A DNA stretch of 64,000 bases, taken from assembly GCA_020284085.1 (NCBI GenBank), contig JACEVL010000483.1:186001-250000 (forward strand), read 5' to 3'. The notes beneath the pieces are model-generated. The model saw nothing but the letters and a program-made list of their open reading frames with translations, had not been told where the DNA came from and did not search any database. The DNA is from Aporrectodea caliginosa (lineage: Eukaryota > Annelida > Clitellata > Crassiclitellata > Lumbricidae). Positions 11,751-22,647 of this stretch are shown in pieces; position 1 is the first letter of the stretch, and every line of letters starts with the position of its first letter. Position numbers and translations under genes: made by a program.

Positions 11751-11795
<45 letters not shown>
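10653..11795 (+). mobile_element. TIR element (10694-11754) inside (TA)n
   Basis: TTAGGGTGGTT at 10694-10704 and AACCACCCTAA at 11744-11754 are inverted. Both ends abut (TA)n arrays (10653-10693 and 11755-11795), so the element probably inserted at a TA dinucleotide and the target duplication is hidden in the array. The interior has no transposase I recognise. Tc1/mariner-type non-autonomous element is the simplest reading. Confidence 0.6.
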
Positions 11796-11798
<3 letters not shown>

Positions 11799-13149
11799 TG
11801 CGCGATATAAGTTTTATATTCCGTTTTAGTGGAATTATATTGTTGCAGTGTAGAAGCTTAGTTGGGTTTCCGCTACGGTTTTTAAATATTGAGCGGACAG
11901 TTATTGCAGTAATTTATTTCTGGTCTTCTAAAATACAGGGTACTCAATAGTTTTTAACTAAGAATTAGGTCTTATGTTACTTTAAAGTGTTCAGTTTTCG
12001 TTTATGCTGTAAATAGGTCATAGTTGAAATAAATAGGCTTGTAAGAAATCCGCTGAGATGTGAAGACACGTTAGGCAAATGTACATGTTTCGTTCTTCTA
12101 TAGGGACCGTGCTCATTTTTCAATAAATTTATCCAGAGGAATCCTTCACCACCGCTGCTCGTTTGAATGGGTTCCACGCCATTTAAGGTCCCCATGTGCG
12201 AACCGCGTTAGCCTGAAATTTAGGCTAAATCTGAAAAATAAGCCACCATCGGTAAGCGAAGCGGGAAGCGCACGCACAGTGGATCATGGTACGTGCGTTC
12301 TACCGATGTAGCTAACAGGTCTATGTATGTAATGTTAATCTTAGCAGGGTTTCTGAAAGGTTTGGTGGCGTTCTGAACTGTGTTTGATAGTCTTTGTCAA
12401 CGGTATTCGAAAATTGGTCAAGTCAGATAAATATTTTTTATTGGACTGAAGCTCACAAGTCGCGTAGAAACGCATACTAGCTATTACTCGACGGCACTAA
12501 ATAGTTTCTTTCTTCTGGATCTCAACTGGACCATTCCGACGGATTATGAGTTCATAACCTGTAGCTTCACTTCTGCGTGACTATCGACTGGTATAAGACT
12601 TAAGTCCAATCTACTATAGATCTTCAGCTACTCGCAAATTTGGCGTCACGAATGGGCGGATCTGGCCTTCAAGAGTGTTCAAAGGAGCCAAGTGAGGGTC
12701 TGAGATTAACCCCGACGTCGGATTCAGAGGCAAAGTCCCCGTCTTGTGTCAGAGAGCGACACCTTCTATAGCCAAGAAACATATGCTTTATTGTTTAATT
12801 CCAGCTTATGTATACCCTTATTAGAAGAAGACTGTATATCTTAAAGTATGGCATGCTTAATTTGTTTAAATTGTGACTTTTGATCATCGAAATATAGGGC
12901 GTGCTATACATGAATGATCCTTATCCTTGGATATATGCTTCAGACTTTTTTAACGTGCTGGCCGTGCATTATCAATGGAAAGGTCTGAAATGTCGTCCCA
13001 CTCTAGGCTATACACTGAAGACATGAACAACAGAGTCATCTACGAAAAACCTACCCAGACTTACTGAATGCACATAGGTCTACCTTATATACACTCCCAT
13101 GCATACATAATTATAGCCTAGATATAAATACATAATACATTATTGCTTG
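11796..13149. other. Intergenic, nothing recognised
   Basis: Between the plexin-like gene (+) and MCT-like gene A (-), which converge here. The proximal part probably includes the 3' UTR of gene A. Confidence 0.5.
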
Positions 13150-13346
13150 TTAAGTTTCGCTTTGCGATGTCGGTTGATCTGAGAATGCTTTCCCTGCGGC
13201 AGGAGTTTCAATGTCTTTGACGGTGGACTTCCGGTGGCATTTGGTGACAATAGTCAAGCCGACCATGAGGCTGGCAGACAAGAATGCCATGAAACCGACT
13301 ATGGCGAACGCCTTGTTGTAATCGCGAGTTACATCGAAAACCCAAC
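13150..13346 (-). CDS. Gene A exon 5 (last)
   Basis: Acceptor TCGTAG, phase 1; stop TAA at 13150-13152. Encodes GWVFDVTRDYNKAFAIVG, a final helix (FMAFLSASLMVGLTIV) and a short hydrophilic C-terminus ending QSET. Homologous exons lie at 39.0, 57.2, 61.5 and 62.1 kb. Confidence 0.85.
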
Positions 13347-16300
13347 CTACGAACAGAGTACAATGCATAGACCATTAGGGTAACAGCCGAACTGAAAACA
13401 ATGTTCAGTGTCTTGTCGAACAAAATAACTAGCCAATCCTACACTTGTCTGAATTCTAGTGCAACCGGCAACCCATTGATTACAGCCCTCGCCTTGAAAA
13501 CCGGATAGTAGAAGCTCGAGTCTTCCTTCAGATGGCTACTGTGTCGGAACTTTAAGTAAGTCCTGCACTCACTATTGCCAACAATGATTTATCTTAAGGT
13601 ATTGTTCTCAGAAATATAATATTTATGAGTATCAAGTTATCGCTTCTGGAGGGAAAATTCTCACAAGCAAGCACATTTTTGTACCCTTTGGCAAACAGGG
13701 GCCTACGTCTTGCGGAACACGATCACTCGCCGAGACGTTAGAAGTACATGTAACCTTTTCGGTTACTCCGTAGCCATAAGTCTTTGAATGGTGAGCTCTG
13801 TGTGCAAACTATGGTTTTAGACTGCAAGAAATTCGAAAAGCCCATGCTTAACACTGTACGGTAATCATATTCCACGGTCACGTAAGGTTACGTCACTCAC
13901 CGTGACGTTTCAAGTGACCATTACTACCTCCTCGGTCAAAAGTCTTAGAAAAGTGATCACGGTGTCTAGTTGAGGGCTTCCTTGGCTGCAAGTAATTGGG
14001 AGGACACGTTCCTGCCACTCTAGGGGATTTTGCATCCCATTATCTATAATAGCAAGCAGCAGGTTAACTGCTCTGTAACAGTTCGGTTGTCCGTGACATT
14101 CAAAGTGAGTCGATTCTCATAGACAGCTTGCTGTTCCTGTATCTCGGTGAATCTAAAACTATTTAAAATGGACGTCGTCCGATTTTCGGATTTGTTAGAG
14201 ATGGCTTCTTTCACTCTTTGGACCCGCAAACTGTATCAGGTACATAAAATCACTTCTTTTTCAGTTCCTCAGAAACTCTGGGGCGTAAAATTTCGACCCA
14301 GGTTGCACCGTTGCGGAATGCTTCATCCAAATACAGGTCGCTGCGAGAAAGGTGGCAATGATACCGTCATCGATGATGCCGTTCTCATTTGGAAAAGATA
14401 CATGATCACATGGAGATTAGGCAAATAGCATGCGATTCTAACTGTCACAAGCTATTTCTTTCATGGCCATTTAATGTCCCCAGAAGGCTGCCAGCTTATA
14501 TCTATTGTCAGACATTATAAACTGTGCTGACAGTTTTCGGACTGTTTGAATAAGTCCTAATGCTAACAGCGACTTCTAATGAACGAGCTTTTACTTAGCC
14601 TGATTAAGATTAACTCGTCTTTCTTGAGTGTACATTCATATATTGATACACACGCATTTCATCATGAAAATTAGGAAAAATTCTCGAATCTCTCATTTTT
14701 ATCTGGCTAATTAAAACACGGGCATAGCGTGCACACGAAATTTATTAACTCAAGCAAATTCTACTCACCAATCAGAGGCGGCGATACAAGTTTTGCTAGA
14801 CCTCCAGCGAACTGTAGAATTGCTAAGCTCTTTGGAAGAAGGGCCACACCCACTAGGTCAACTGCAACTATTGGATACACAGTGGTTGAACAACCTTCAG
14901 AAAGAAACACCTACATTGTCACGATGCAGAATGTGTAGGCCTACATTGCTTCTGTACATTGCAATGTACACCATCACATATTTAATCCAAGCACCTGCCC
15001 TGTCATAAACGAATTAAAAATATTCTGGCGTGAAGTGAATTCAGATAAGTTGGATTCAAGCTTAATAAATATCATAAACTCTTTATCAGATGTAAATTAA
15101 TCTAAAGGAGTCTCACTTTGAAGGAATTTCAGTGTAAAATCCATAAGAAATGAAGCATGTTCATATTCAAGTGAATTTCAAAGTCTCGTGCTCTTGATGA
15201 ATGACATTTCAATTCTGAATCTCTTAAGTATAGGTGTAAAAGTCATGTTTAAACGAATTATTTTTTAAAAGAGTTATGTTAGTATTTTCATGAATCCCTA
15301 AGACTCTAGAGTCTGAATCTCACCTCAAGTGAATATAAATAAATTTGAAACAATCTCGTGCCCTTACCCATTTGAATCCCGAACAGAGCAGCAGATGTCA
15401 TTGTCCCGATGATTCCTGGATTGATGAAGATAGCGACCGTCGACAGAAAGGCAAAGAACATTCCGGTGCCAAAAACCAAAGACGAATTTACCTTTGGATG
15501 GTTAGCGATGAAGGAAACGAACACCCTTGTTACCGTGGATACACTGCCGACTAATGACGTGGCGAACACTCCCTGGTCACGGGCGAGACCAACGTGGATT
15601 GCTCTGTTCACAGTGTTTGGCAAGTAGCCGAAAATGCAGAATATGTGAAGAAAGTAAGCAATGCAATACACGGAATATCTCGCGTTGCGTAAAATGGAGA
15701 AATTAAAGGTTTCTTTCAGATATTTCAGAATCACCAGACCAGACATTCTTCGTTGGCTGATTCCGGTCGCAATCTTTGACTGTAAGGTTAAGCCCTTTGG
15801 AGTGCGGAAGAACAGGCAGAGCGGAATGCGTTGGGCGTGAATGGCTGCAAGGATGAGGAAGGCTCCTCGCCAGCCATACGACTGGATTAGGTGACTTGTC
15901 AGAAGGGATCCAATTATGCTGCCGCAGCTGAATCCAAGCCAACCCAATCCGCTGGCCAGGTTCCGGTTACGAGTAAACCTCTGATGGATAATGATATTCG
16001 TCGATAGTATAGCGACTCCGGAGCCTGATCCTAAAAGAAGCAGAACAATAAATCACTCAATAATAAAGTACTATGGCGAGATGGGTTTTCCCTCGGGCAG
16101 ACAATTGGTTACCATGGAGACGGTCGACGGCAGAGCAAGATCGTCAGCCTAATGCGACTGGCGCGGCATTCATTTGAAGTCTCTCGCGACAGCGCAGAGT
16201 CAGCTCTCCCTCCACCAGTCCCCATATATAAGCTTCTGAGATTCGTTTCTCCCTCCTTCAGCCAGCACGTTTTTGAAGTCTGCCGGCTATAGAGTCCCAT

Positions 16301-19300
16301 TATAGAGTTCCCTCTCCCTCCATTATTGCCCTTATGGAGTACCCTCTCCCTCCGATATTCCCCTCATAGAGTACCCTCTCCCTCAGATATTTCCCTTATA
16401 GAGTACCCTATCCCTCCGATGTTTCCCTTATAGAGTCCCCTTCTTATAGAGTACCCTCTCCCTCCGATACATAGAGTCGTCTCCCTCTCCCTCCTCCGAT
16501 CCCAGAGTACCTCTTTTGAAGTCTGTACCCTCTCCCTCCGCTTATAGAGTCCCCTTATAGAGTACCCTCTCCCTCTCCCTCCGATATTTCTCTTATAGAG
16601 TTATTCCCCTTATAGAGTCCTCTCTCCCTCCACCTGGCACGTCTTTGAAATCCGCTGTATGACCTCCTTATAGAGTTCCTCGAGAGTAACCTCTCCCTCC
16701 TCCAGCGGGAACGACTTTGAAGTTAGCATGCTGTAGAGTCCCTTCATCATGTCCTATAGAATTCCCTCTCCCTCCTCTAGCTGGGACGTTCTTTAAAGTT
16801 CGCTGTCGTCGAACGTTCTCTCAGTTCCCTGTAGAGTCCACTCTCCCTCCGCCAGTCCCCTTGTAGAGTCCCCTATTTCCCAGCGCTTATCCCCCTGAGT
16901 GGTGCACAAGAAGGTTCCTGCCAGAGGTGTGGGAGAGAGAGAGTGGTTGTTGCCGTTGAGCAGTGGCTGGTGATCGTTGGTGTGTGTCGTCAAAGGCTCG
17001 TATACACTTCACTCTTTCTCTTTGGACGGAGCAGCTCCTGCAGTGCACAGCAGTGGCTAATGGGATCTCGCCTTAAAGTGATCAGTGTTGCTGCTAAAGA
17101 GACTGTACGAACGTTCGACCTGTGTTTCTTCAAGCCCTCTAATAGACCAGGTAGGCCGGACTATCGCGGACAATCTGTGAAAGAGGTGCTTCGAGCGACG
17201 CCATCCAAGCTGGAGCCAGAGAAAGAAAGCGGCAAAAGGGAACCCCTCCACGTGCCTGGGCTAGCCCCACCCCCGGCCGTTTTGCGCGACACTGCGACCA
17301 GAAGTGGAATACCAGTCAATGTTCATATCAGTCAACGGCGAATTCCGACGGAGTGAGAAGTCAGCTACACTATCCTGGACTTGGCCGAGCCGCCGCCGTG
17401 TGCTTCTGCGCCTGCTATAAGGAGGTCGTCGGCCACAGAGTAACCCAGAAGGAAGTGGTCATGGATCCTTCAAAAAATTCATGATGTTGTCGATTGGAAG
17501 ATGTGCGTGCATATCTTGGATCATGCTCGTTCTACTTATTGAAGTGCGTGGTATAGGCCCACATGAGCATTCTTACGTCGTCTTGAATATTATTACTTCT
17601 TTGCATTATCTTTCAGTTACAGAGTATGAGTATTAGGCTATAATTATTCACTGAGCCAAAAGTAATCAATATGATTAAGCTTACCTGCAATGACTCCGTA
17701 GGTGAAGTAGATCGTTGTCAAATTCGGCGCTAAGCAGCTGAGAGACATTCCTATCGAAAACAACAGACAACCAATGACACCGGGCAAGCGACATCCGTAG
17801 GCCTGTATGGGATAACTGGCGAACAGAGCTAAACACCAACAAAAGAAGCAACAAAAATCAATGAATCGACGGAATATATTACACTGTACAACCATTTTTT
17901 AAATTTTATTCATGAAAATGCTTTGCTGATTTGTATAGACAGCTTCAAGCTGAATACATAAATAATTTCAAATTTACTGCATCACGGTCGTGGTAATTTG
18001 GAGAAGCATGAAATTAACTTTTTTGAATTTAGCGTATTTAATCGCACAATGATTAGTTGAGCTAGCCTAAAATGCATTTGCTCTGAACTGATGGCTAAAA
18101 GTATTTTGCTGCCGATTTTCGTTTGTACTCAGCATCTGATAGTTTTCGTTTCAGTTTTCAAATATAGCTATAGTCGACCAGTGTTGATGGGTTCCAGTTG
18201 TTTTTCCGTGGTCGCGTTGTCGCGATGAAACCTTATACCACGTTCGTCACTGACTGCACCAAGATTAGCAGGGCGGAAGTCCAAGTGTGAATATTCATCG
18301 ACATGTTGTACTTCATGGTTTTATTTGCTTGAAGCATGTTTTCAACCACCTGGACGCAGTTTGGTGCTCTGTAGCTGACATGAAAATTCTCAACAACATC
18401 CTTGAATGCCATTCATAGCGATTTCTATGGTTTTACAGCCGAATCTGAGGATGTGCAAAAGGGATAAGTCGTCTCCCTCTACTGATACACCAAAACCATT
18501 AACTAGATAATAAAACTCACGTCTATAACTGAATGTCAACCACGTATACAGTGTACTATCATCGACAGATAGCGTTGACTTTAAAGAGTTTAAACATGGC
18601 AATAATTCTTATAGATTTAAAAGTCCAATAATAATGATGCCAATAATAACGTACGCCTATTGTCAGAATTGTAGAAATTATTTAAGAACATTTAAAGTGA
18701 AAACACTGTCTACATTGTTATTCTGGGAGGAGACTTGAGTTTGTGGATGAGTTATGATGTCATGCAACATTTGTTATGATTTTGTTAACTCTGCAAGATT
18801 GAAGTTGTGCAACCGAAGCTGTCGGTCCCAGCAAGTTCACGTACTTATATTGGACTGCAGTTCTACGGTATGTAATTTAAATATATAAAGCAGATATTCA
18901 GCACATATTTAGTAATTATATATTATAATGTATAACGAATTTATACATGCATAGAGTCTATTCATATACTTGTATATAATGATCAATATCAATACTATGT
19001 ATCGACTATAGACTCACTCTGTAAAGAATACACAATGTTGTATATTATGCATGTGACCCTGTAAGTGAATGCCTGTCTTTGAGTATATGACCATGACCAT
19101 TGACCAGCTTATACTTGCAAACGCTTCTGACGCAAATAACACTTGTTCTCATCACATGTACCTACATGTTATGAGACAATACATCATTTATTTAATGTAG
19201 GCCTATGTATGTAAAAGATTTCATTACACATTCAATGGCATGTTGTATAGGCGCTATAACGTGCATGTAATATTTCTAACATGTCAGAAGCGTTTGGTAT

Positions 19301-19516
19301 CGCTGGTCAATGTATATCACAAACAGGCTTCATTACTTGCAGACGGTTGGTCGTACTTGTTGTCGTATGATTCCGTGATCTAGATATTTAGCAACATTGG
19401 ATCTACATTTTATCTGCGTCCCATTACGTCGTTACGAAATAATTGAAAACAGCTCAATGCTGTAGAGTATATATATATATAGTATATATATATATATATA
19501 TATATCTATATATATC

Positions 19517-19569
<53 letters not shown>

Positions 19570-22120
19570 CCATTTTGATATATATGTGTTATACCAACAT
19601 AATATGTGTTGTATCTGTGCTTGTATGTGCATGTATGTACATGTGATGAGAACAAGTTTTATTTGCGTCAGAAGCGTTTGGTATAGCTGGTCAATGGTCA
19701 TGGTCATATACTCATAAACAGGCATTCACTTACAGGGTCACATGCCCTCAGTTATATTTTCTAAGCGAACAATGGCGGCAGGCAGACTGCGTAGACTTTC
19801 ATTTACCAAGCCGTTATAATATTACGGAGCCTCAAAAGTGATAGTTAGTGAAAGATATGGACAAGATGAAATCGTCAGAAAAACAACAAATTATCTCTTT
19901 CGAACCCTCTATTTCTATTATCGTGAGATAATGGAATATTATCCACAGAGAGCAAGATTTTATCCTGGAACAGCAAATAGGGCCTATAGCAGGTTTTCGA
20001 ATAGTTGTTAAACGTCACATTTGGGCCACCGTATACTTATAGCTTGGCGCAACCGAACAATGGTTTCGGTTATTAAGTGTAAGGTTAGTACAACGTCCAC
20101 CAAGGCAAACCAGTTGCTTTTCAAGGTGAAGTTTTTCAAGTGGCGTAGTCACAAAGTACTACACTGAAACTGAAACCACCCAACCTATATCTGTTCAATG
20201 CTAAAAAAATTTAGCTTTAAACTTTGCACTCGATCCACAGATAGGCTACATTCATTCTTCATGTGTCCCACAACTAAAACACTGTGTTGGGCTCTCGGAC
20301 GTCCAAGGTGGCTGGTTCAAAGTAGATCGTTCTGTCAGCTAGTGTCGTTAAGGTCTAGACTTATGACCTGCTTTTCAAGTTCAACTAGTTTACCTACCGT
20401 AGTTTGATTTGTTGTTCCCTGAGCTATCGGACTCAGATCAGGCTATTCTCACAGATTACTATTTCTGATAACAATTTAACTTAAATTGACCAACGACGGA
20501 TCCCTGTTCATTATGATTACGGCGCTATAGAAGTCACGAGAATAGATCTAGGATTTAGTCAGTCAGCTCATCGACGTATACACCATTTTGTTTCACTGGC
20601 TTTTGAGACGCATTTCGTCCAATCAAAAACAAACGCATGGCATTTCTCGAGGACCTTGAGCGTTGTCGCTCCCTCAATTACGGTGACGCAAGAGAAGCAA
20701 GCTACCTGTTCCAGCATCTTGCAAAATTGATCCAGTGAAGTATTTCTTTCATGCAGTCGCATTTGCCCTCAGCTTTAACTCACGAATACGGACGTGTTAT
20801 GACTCAACAGTTGCGCTACGGCTTGCCTTACTTCGTATCCGAACTGTTTTACCAAGCCATTGGGTGCATTATTTTTTTCAAGCCATAAAATTAAAAAATA
20901 ATAAACAATCAAATCAGCAAATATATTAAGTTAAAACTTAGCCTAAATTAAAGAATGATAACGAGAACAATAATAAAAATCATCATGATTCATGGGACAA
21001 AACCTCGTAGATACGGTAGATGTCAAATGCACGCATCAGCATTTGTTTCCACTCTCCGATCGTGCGCTGCTATTCTTAAGTTGTGCAGATTTTGCCTGCA
21101 CCATTCCTTAATATTATCCGTCCGTTAGGTCTTCTTAGCAGCACATTCTATCCATAAATTCTCATCATCAGTAATAATGCATTTCATAATAATATTTGAC
21201 ATTTTGTCGTTCGAAATTATATACATGTATAGCCAGCATATAACAGGGAGAGACAGACAGAAAGAGACAGAGACAGAGTGGACAGTGGATAACGAGAGAA
21301 TGGTTGGTCTTAGAGAGGGAGAGAGAGCTGGGTGAGAGTCGTCATCAGAAAGAGAATCAAAGAAAGACACATAGAAAGCGACAGAGAGAGATAACGAGAT
21401 AGGCCTACTAAGCTCAATTCCAGAGTTTAAAATCTACAGGGCGACTGTGGCAAATGTACACAATAGGCCTATCGAGACTGAAATTTTCATCGGCCTAATC
21501 TTTCCATCGTTGTGGCAGGATATCATTGTCTATTATGTGTCACCATTGAAATTCTCGGCGCAGATGACAAAAATGTATTTTTGCTATAATGTTAGAGACA
21601 TCTCATTATCTGTCCATTTTCCGGCCTTATTACAGTGCCGCATCGAGCACCCTCAATAATATCCAACATAGCTACACCAAGTGGCATGGTTGTGTGGTAG
21701 TTGGAGTGAGGAATGCGTCTACTTACAGACAACAGCTTGGAAGAATCCGTTAATAGAGGAGCACCATCCGACAGCCGCTGTCGTTGCATCGAAATGTTCC
21801 ACGAGATACGGATATAAAACTGCGAATCCAGTGAAGTCAAGCGCAGATATGAAGTTACTAAGAAAAACGCACACCACTACGCCCCAGTCAGCCAAACTTT
21901 CCTTTATTTCGACGTTTTCGTATCTGGCTTCCTGCTGCTGTGGCGAGGCTTTCAACAGTGATTCGTATTCTCTGCGCTTTATAGAACTGTTCCGTTTCTC
22001 CATCGCTAAACGTTCGCTTTCAAGATGCAAAGCACCTGCAGGTTGCCCGTTCTTATAGTTCGATGCAACAGAATCTACAGACGTGGCATGATCTTTAACT
22101 TTTCCTAATTGATTACTCAT
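13150..22120 (-). CDS. MCT/SLC16-like major facilitator transporter, gene A (5 exons, 507 aa)
   Basis: Predicted plasma-membrane transporter of the monocarboxylate (SLC16) branch of the major facilitator superfamily. Exons: 22120-21727, 17828-17685, 16030-15368, 14894-14769, 13346-13150; all introns are phase 1 with GT/AG, and the spliced frame is 507 codons plus TAA with no internal stop. TM1 region LADWGVVVCVFLSNFISALD is a degenerate form of the MCT TM1 motif; exon 3 has RFTRNRNLASG, the 'krR.lA.G' signature preceding TM5; exon 5 has GWVFDVTRDYNKAFAI, the TM11-12 signature. N-terminus (about 75 residues) and C-terminus are hydrophilic and cytosolic. Substrate cannot be told. It is a paralogue of gene B: exon 2 agrees at 42 of 48 residues and exon lengths 2-4 are identical. 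Confidence 0.85.
14769..14894 (-). CDS. Gene A exon 4
   Basis: 126 nt, acceptor CTGAAG, donor TTG|GTGAGT. Encodes GCSTTVYPIVAVDLVGVALL and PKSLAILQFAGGLAKLVSPP. This is the MCT stretch 'vDl.Gv..lp.a...l....G...l..PPl.G' between TM9/10 and TM11. Confidence 0.85.
15368..16030 (-). CDS. Gene A exon 3
   Basis: 663 nt, phase 1 in and out; acceptor TTTTAG, donor TGG|GTAAGG. Encodes GSGSGVAILSTNIIIHQRFT and RNRNLASGLGWLGFSCGS (TM4-TM5), YGWRGAFLILAAIHA, the central cytosolic loop, and four more helices ending FINPGIIGTMTSAALFGIQM. Covers about TM4 to TM9/10. Confidence 0.85.
16066..17500. mobile_element. Unclassified insertion in gene A intron 2 with CCCTCTCCCTCC minisatellite
   Basis: Intron 2 of genes A and B is alike next to both splice sites, but 16066-17500 has no counterpart in B. 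16290-16880 is a degenerate tandem array of about 30-35 bp units built on TATAGAGTACCCTCTCCCTC. To its left is GC-richer sequence with a TATATAAG box (near 16226). To its right, 17080-17450 contains GCGACCAGAAGTGGAATA, reminiscent of the leader just after an LTR. An open frame at 16943-17356 (+) resembles nothing I know. An LTR-retrotransposon remnant is possible but unproven. Confidence 0.4.
17685..17828 (-). CDS. Gene A exon 2
   Basis: 144 nt, phase 1 in and out; acceptor TTTAG, donor CAG|GTAAGC. Encodes LFASYPIQAYGCRLPGVIG and FSIGMSLSCLAPNL (TM2-TM3). The 'GCRlpgv.G' turn is the TM2-TM3 loop typical of MCTs. Confidence 0.85.
17900..21720. other. Gene A intron 1: diverged duplicate of gene B intron 1
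   Basis: No exon seen. Blocks such as 18100-18240 and 18690-18790 match 46740-46900 and 47510-47610, and 19680-19800 matches 48430-48550, so the whole intron was duplicated with the gene. 21240-21400 is GAGA/CAGA-rich like 49640-50085 in gene B. Confidence 0.6.
19050..19743. repeat. Long inverted repeat around (TA)n
   Basis: 19050-19170 (CATGTGACCCTGTAAGTGAA ...) and 19626-19743 (... TTCACTTACAGGGTCACATG) are inverted copies of about 118 bp with few differences. A third, worse copy at 19285-19345 lies between them. The spacer holds a (TA)n array at about 19468-19566. Gene B intron 1 has a single related arm near 48410-48500. Confidence 0.75.
21727..22120 (-). CDS. Gene A exon 1
   Basis: ATG at 22120-22118 opens MSNQLGKVKDHATS; this start is also used, by alignment, in gene B. 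Ends FFQAVV with donor T|GTAAGT, phase 1. Contains the cytosolic N-terminus and TM1 (VVVCVFLSN), then YLVEHFDATTAAVGWCSS, the MCT loop leading to TM2. Confidence 0.85.
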
Positions 22121-22647
22121 GGCTCAAATTTATAATGCGTGTTTTAACAAACCACGATTACCGGCTTAGGCTACCAGCAAATAGACAAGTGTATTGTCTT
22201 GTTAGAGAGGCCACAAATTGCATTCTGACTATATAGAATTGCGCATTCACAATGTAGGCATATAATATTCCATTCGCTATACAGTAGATGGAAGCGACTT
22301 GCGGTTGAACTCCATCAAACATTTTTCTCAATGCATCGGCAATGGCTGCTTAAAATAGGTTAATTTTTATTCAGGCTGTTTCACTAACGTCCAAAATCAT
22401 GTATTTGTCGCAGGGTACACGGCGACCTGCTACATTGTAGTCCTATAAACCTTCAACTCATTTGTGTATTCACTGGCGGTCCTGCTTACATGATCAGCTT
22501 TGTACTTTGATCCAGTAAATATTTATCGTCAGCACGTTCTTGACTTCGGACCTTACATTGTCTGGCATCATGAACAATATAGATAACTTAGACCTACTCA
22601 TGGTTTTAGAAGTAGAAGAATAGGAAACGCCTTACCCTTACTGTCGA

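Noticed and set aside
16943..17356. 137-residue open frame as a gene
   Set aside because: No family similarity, lies inside an insertion missing from the paralogue, and has GC-rich composition that opens frames by chance.
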